Positions 6,222 through 6,423 of a stretch of DNA of 6,423 nt are shown here, in pieces. The position numbers were made by a program, and so were the translations under genes. The DNA is taken from assembly GCA_027005635.1 (NCBI GenBank), contig JALTLI010000063.1, positions 1 to 6,423 of the forward strand, in the 5' to 3' direction. Within the stretch, counting starts at the first letter, position 1. The number at the start of each line of letters is the position of its first letter. The notes below the pieces were generated by a model. That model was not told the DNA's origin, did no database searches, and was given only the letters and a program-made list of their open reading frames with translations. This DNA comes from Alphaproteobacteria bacterium. Lineage in GTDB: Bacteria > Pseudomonadota > Alphaproteobacteria > UBA2136 > JALTLI01.

Positions 6222-6239
6222 TTGACCAGAAACGGTCAA
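6222..6239. repeat. Inverted repeat TTGACC-N6-GGTCAA in the leader
   Basis: Two perfect 6-base arms (6222-6227 and 6234-6239) flank a 6-base centre. On the minus strand this would be a hairpin in the mRNA leader, ending 15 bases before the AGGAGG. As DNA it could be an operator. No T run follows it on the minus strand, so it is not a terminator. Confidence 0.45.
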
Positions 6240-6337
6240 TAAAAAAAAGGTAAGAAGAGATATAGCTATCTTCTGTATACACGGTACTAAATTTTTAATA
6301 AAATTACAAATAAAACTTGAAATTGAATACAATTTGA

Positions 6338-6343
6338 ATTATA
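6338..6343 (-). promoter_or_regulatory. Probable -10 element of the gene at 5337-6188
   Basis: The minus strand shows a perfect TATAAT at 6343-6338. At the usual distance upstream I find no good -35 hexamer (best ACTAAA at 17 bases). Transcription would begin near 6331, giving a leader of about 140 bases before the ATG at 6188. The local AT content makes a chance match possible. The rest of 6189-6423 shows no supported gene. Confidence 0.45.
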
Positions 6344-6423
6344 TTAGAGAAAATGTGACTTTTAGTTACTCTACAAATGTGAGATAAAAAAAATTAATTG
6401 TGGTTATAAATGCAGTTTTTATT

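Noticed and set aside
6410..6423. Possible start of a rightward gene at the window end
   Set aside because: Only four codons are visible and there is no ribosome site before the ATG at 6410.

Overview
This AT-rich window is a flagellar biosynthesis locus, most likely from an alphaproteobacterium with a small or AT-biased genome. The assignment rests on three things: the low GC content, the fliK-flgD-flgE hook order, and a very good sigma-54 (-24/-12) promoter in front of the hook genes. Class-level placement is an inference, and I cannot name a genus.

Layout from left to right. (a) Positions 1-3502, minus strand: a hook-assembly operon read right to left. It holds fliK (hook-length control), flgD (hook cap) and flgE (hook subunit, with its C-terminal end cut by the window edge). 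The genes are closely packed and each has a recognisable ribosome site. (b) Positions 3503-3592: a 90-base divergent control region. It carries a sigma-54 promoter firing left into fliK; that promoter lies on the same bases as the ribosome site of the rightward gene. (c) Positions 3593-5294, plus strand: four tightly overlapping genes for the flagellar type III export apparatus. They are a stand-alone FlhB C-terminal-domain protein (FhlX type), a small helical protein of unknown function, fliO and fliP. The group ends at a hairpin terminator. (d) Positions 5337-6188, minus strand: a lysine-rich protein of unknown family that converges on fliP and has a leader of about 140 bases. (e) Positions 6189-6423: the leader and promoter of that gene, with no other supported gene.

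How the genes fit together. FliP is a core subunit of the export gate and FliO helps assemble it. The FlhB-like fragment probably acts at the export switch. The gate exports FlgD, FliK and FlgE; FlgD caps the growing hook, FlgE polymerises beneath it, and FliK measures length and triggers the switch to filament export. The sigma-54 promoter suggests that the hook genes are switched on later than, and separately from, the export-gate genes, as in the flagellar hierarchy of other alphaproteobacteria. I see no tRNA, rRNA, CRISPR array, insertion sequence or other mobile element. The most unusual points are the promoter geometry between the two operons and the unrecognised gene at 5337-6188. I found no clear evidence of a wholly new system.
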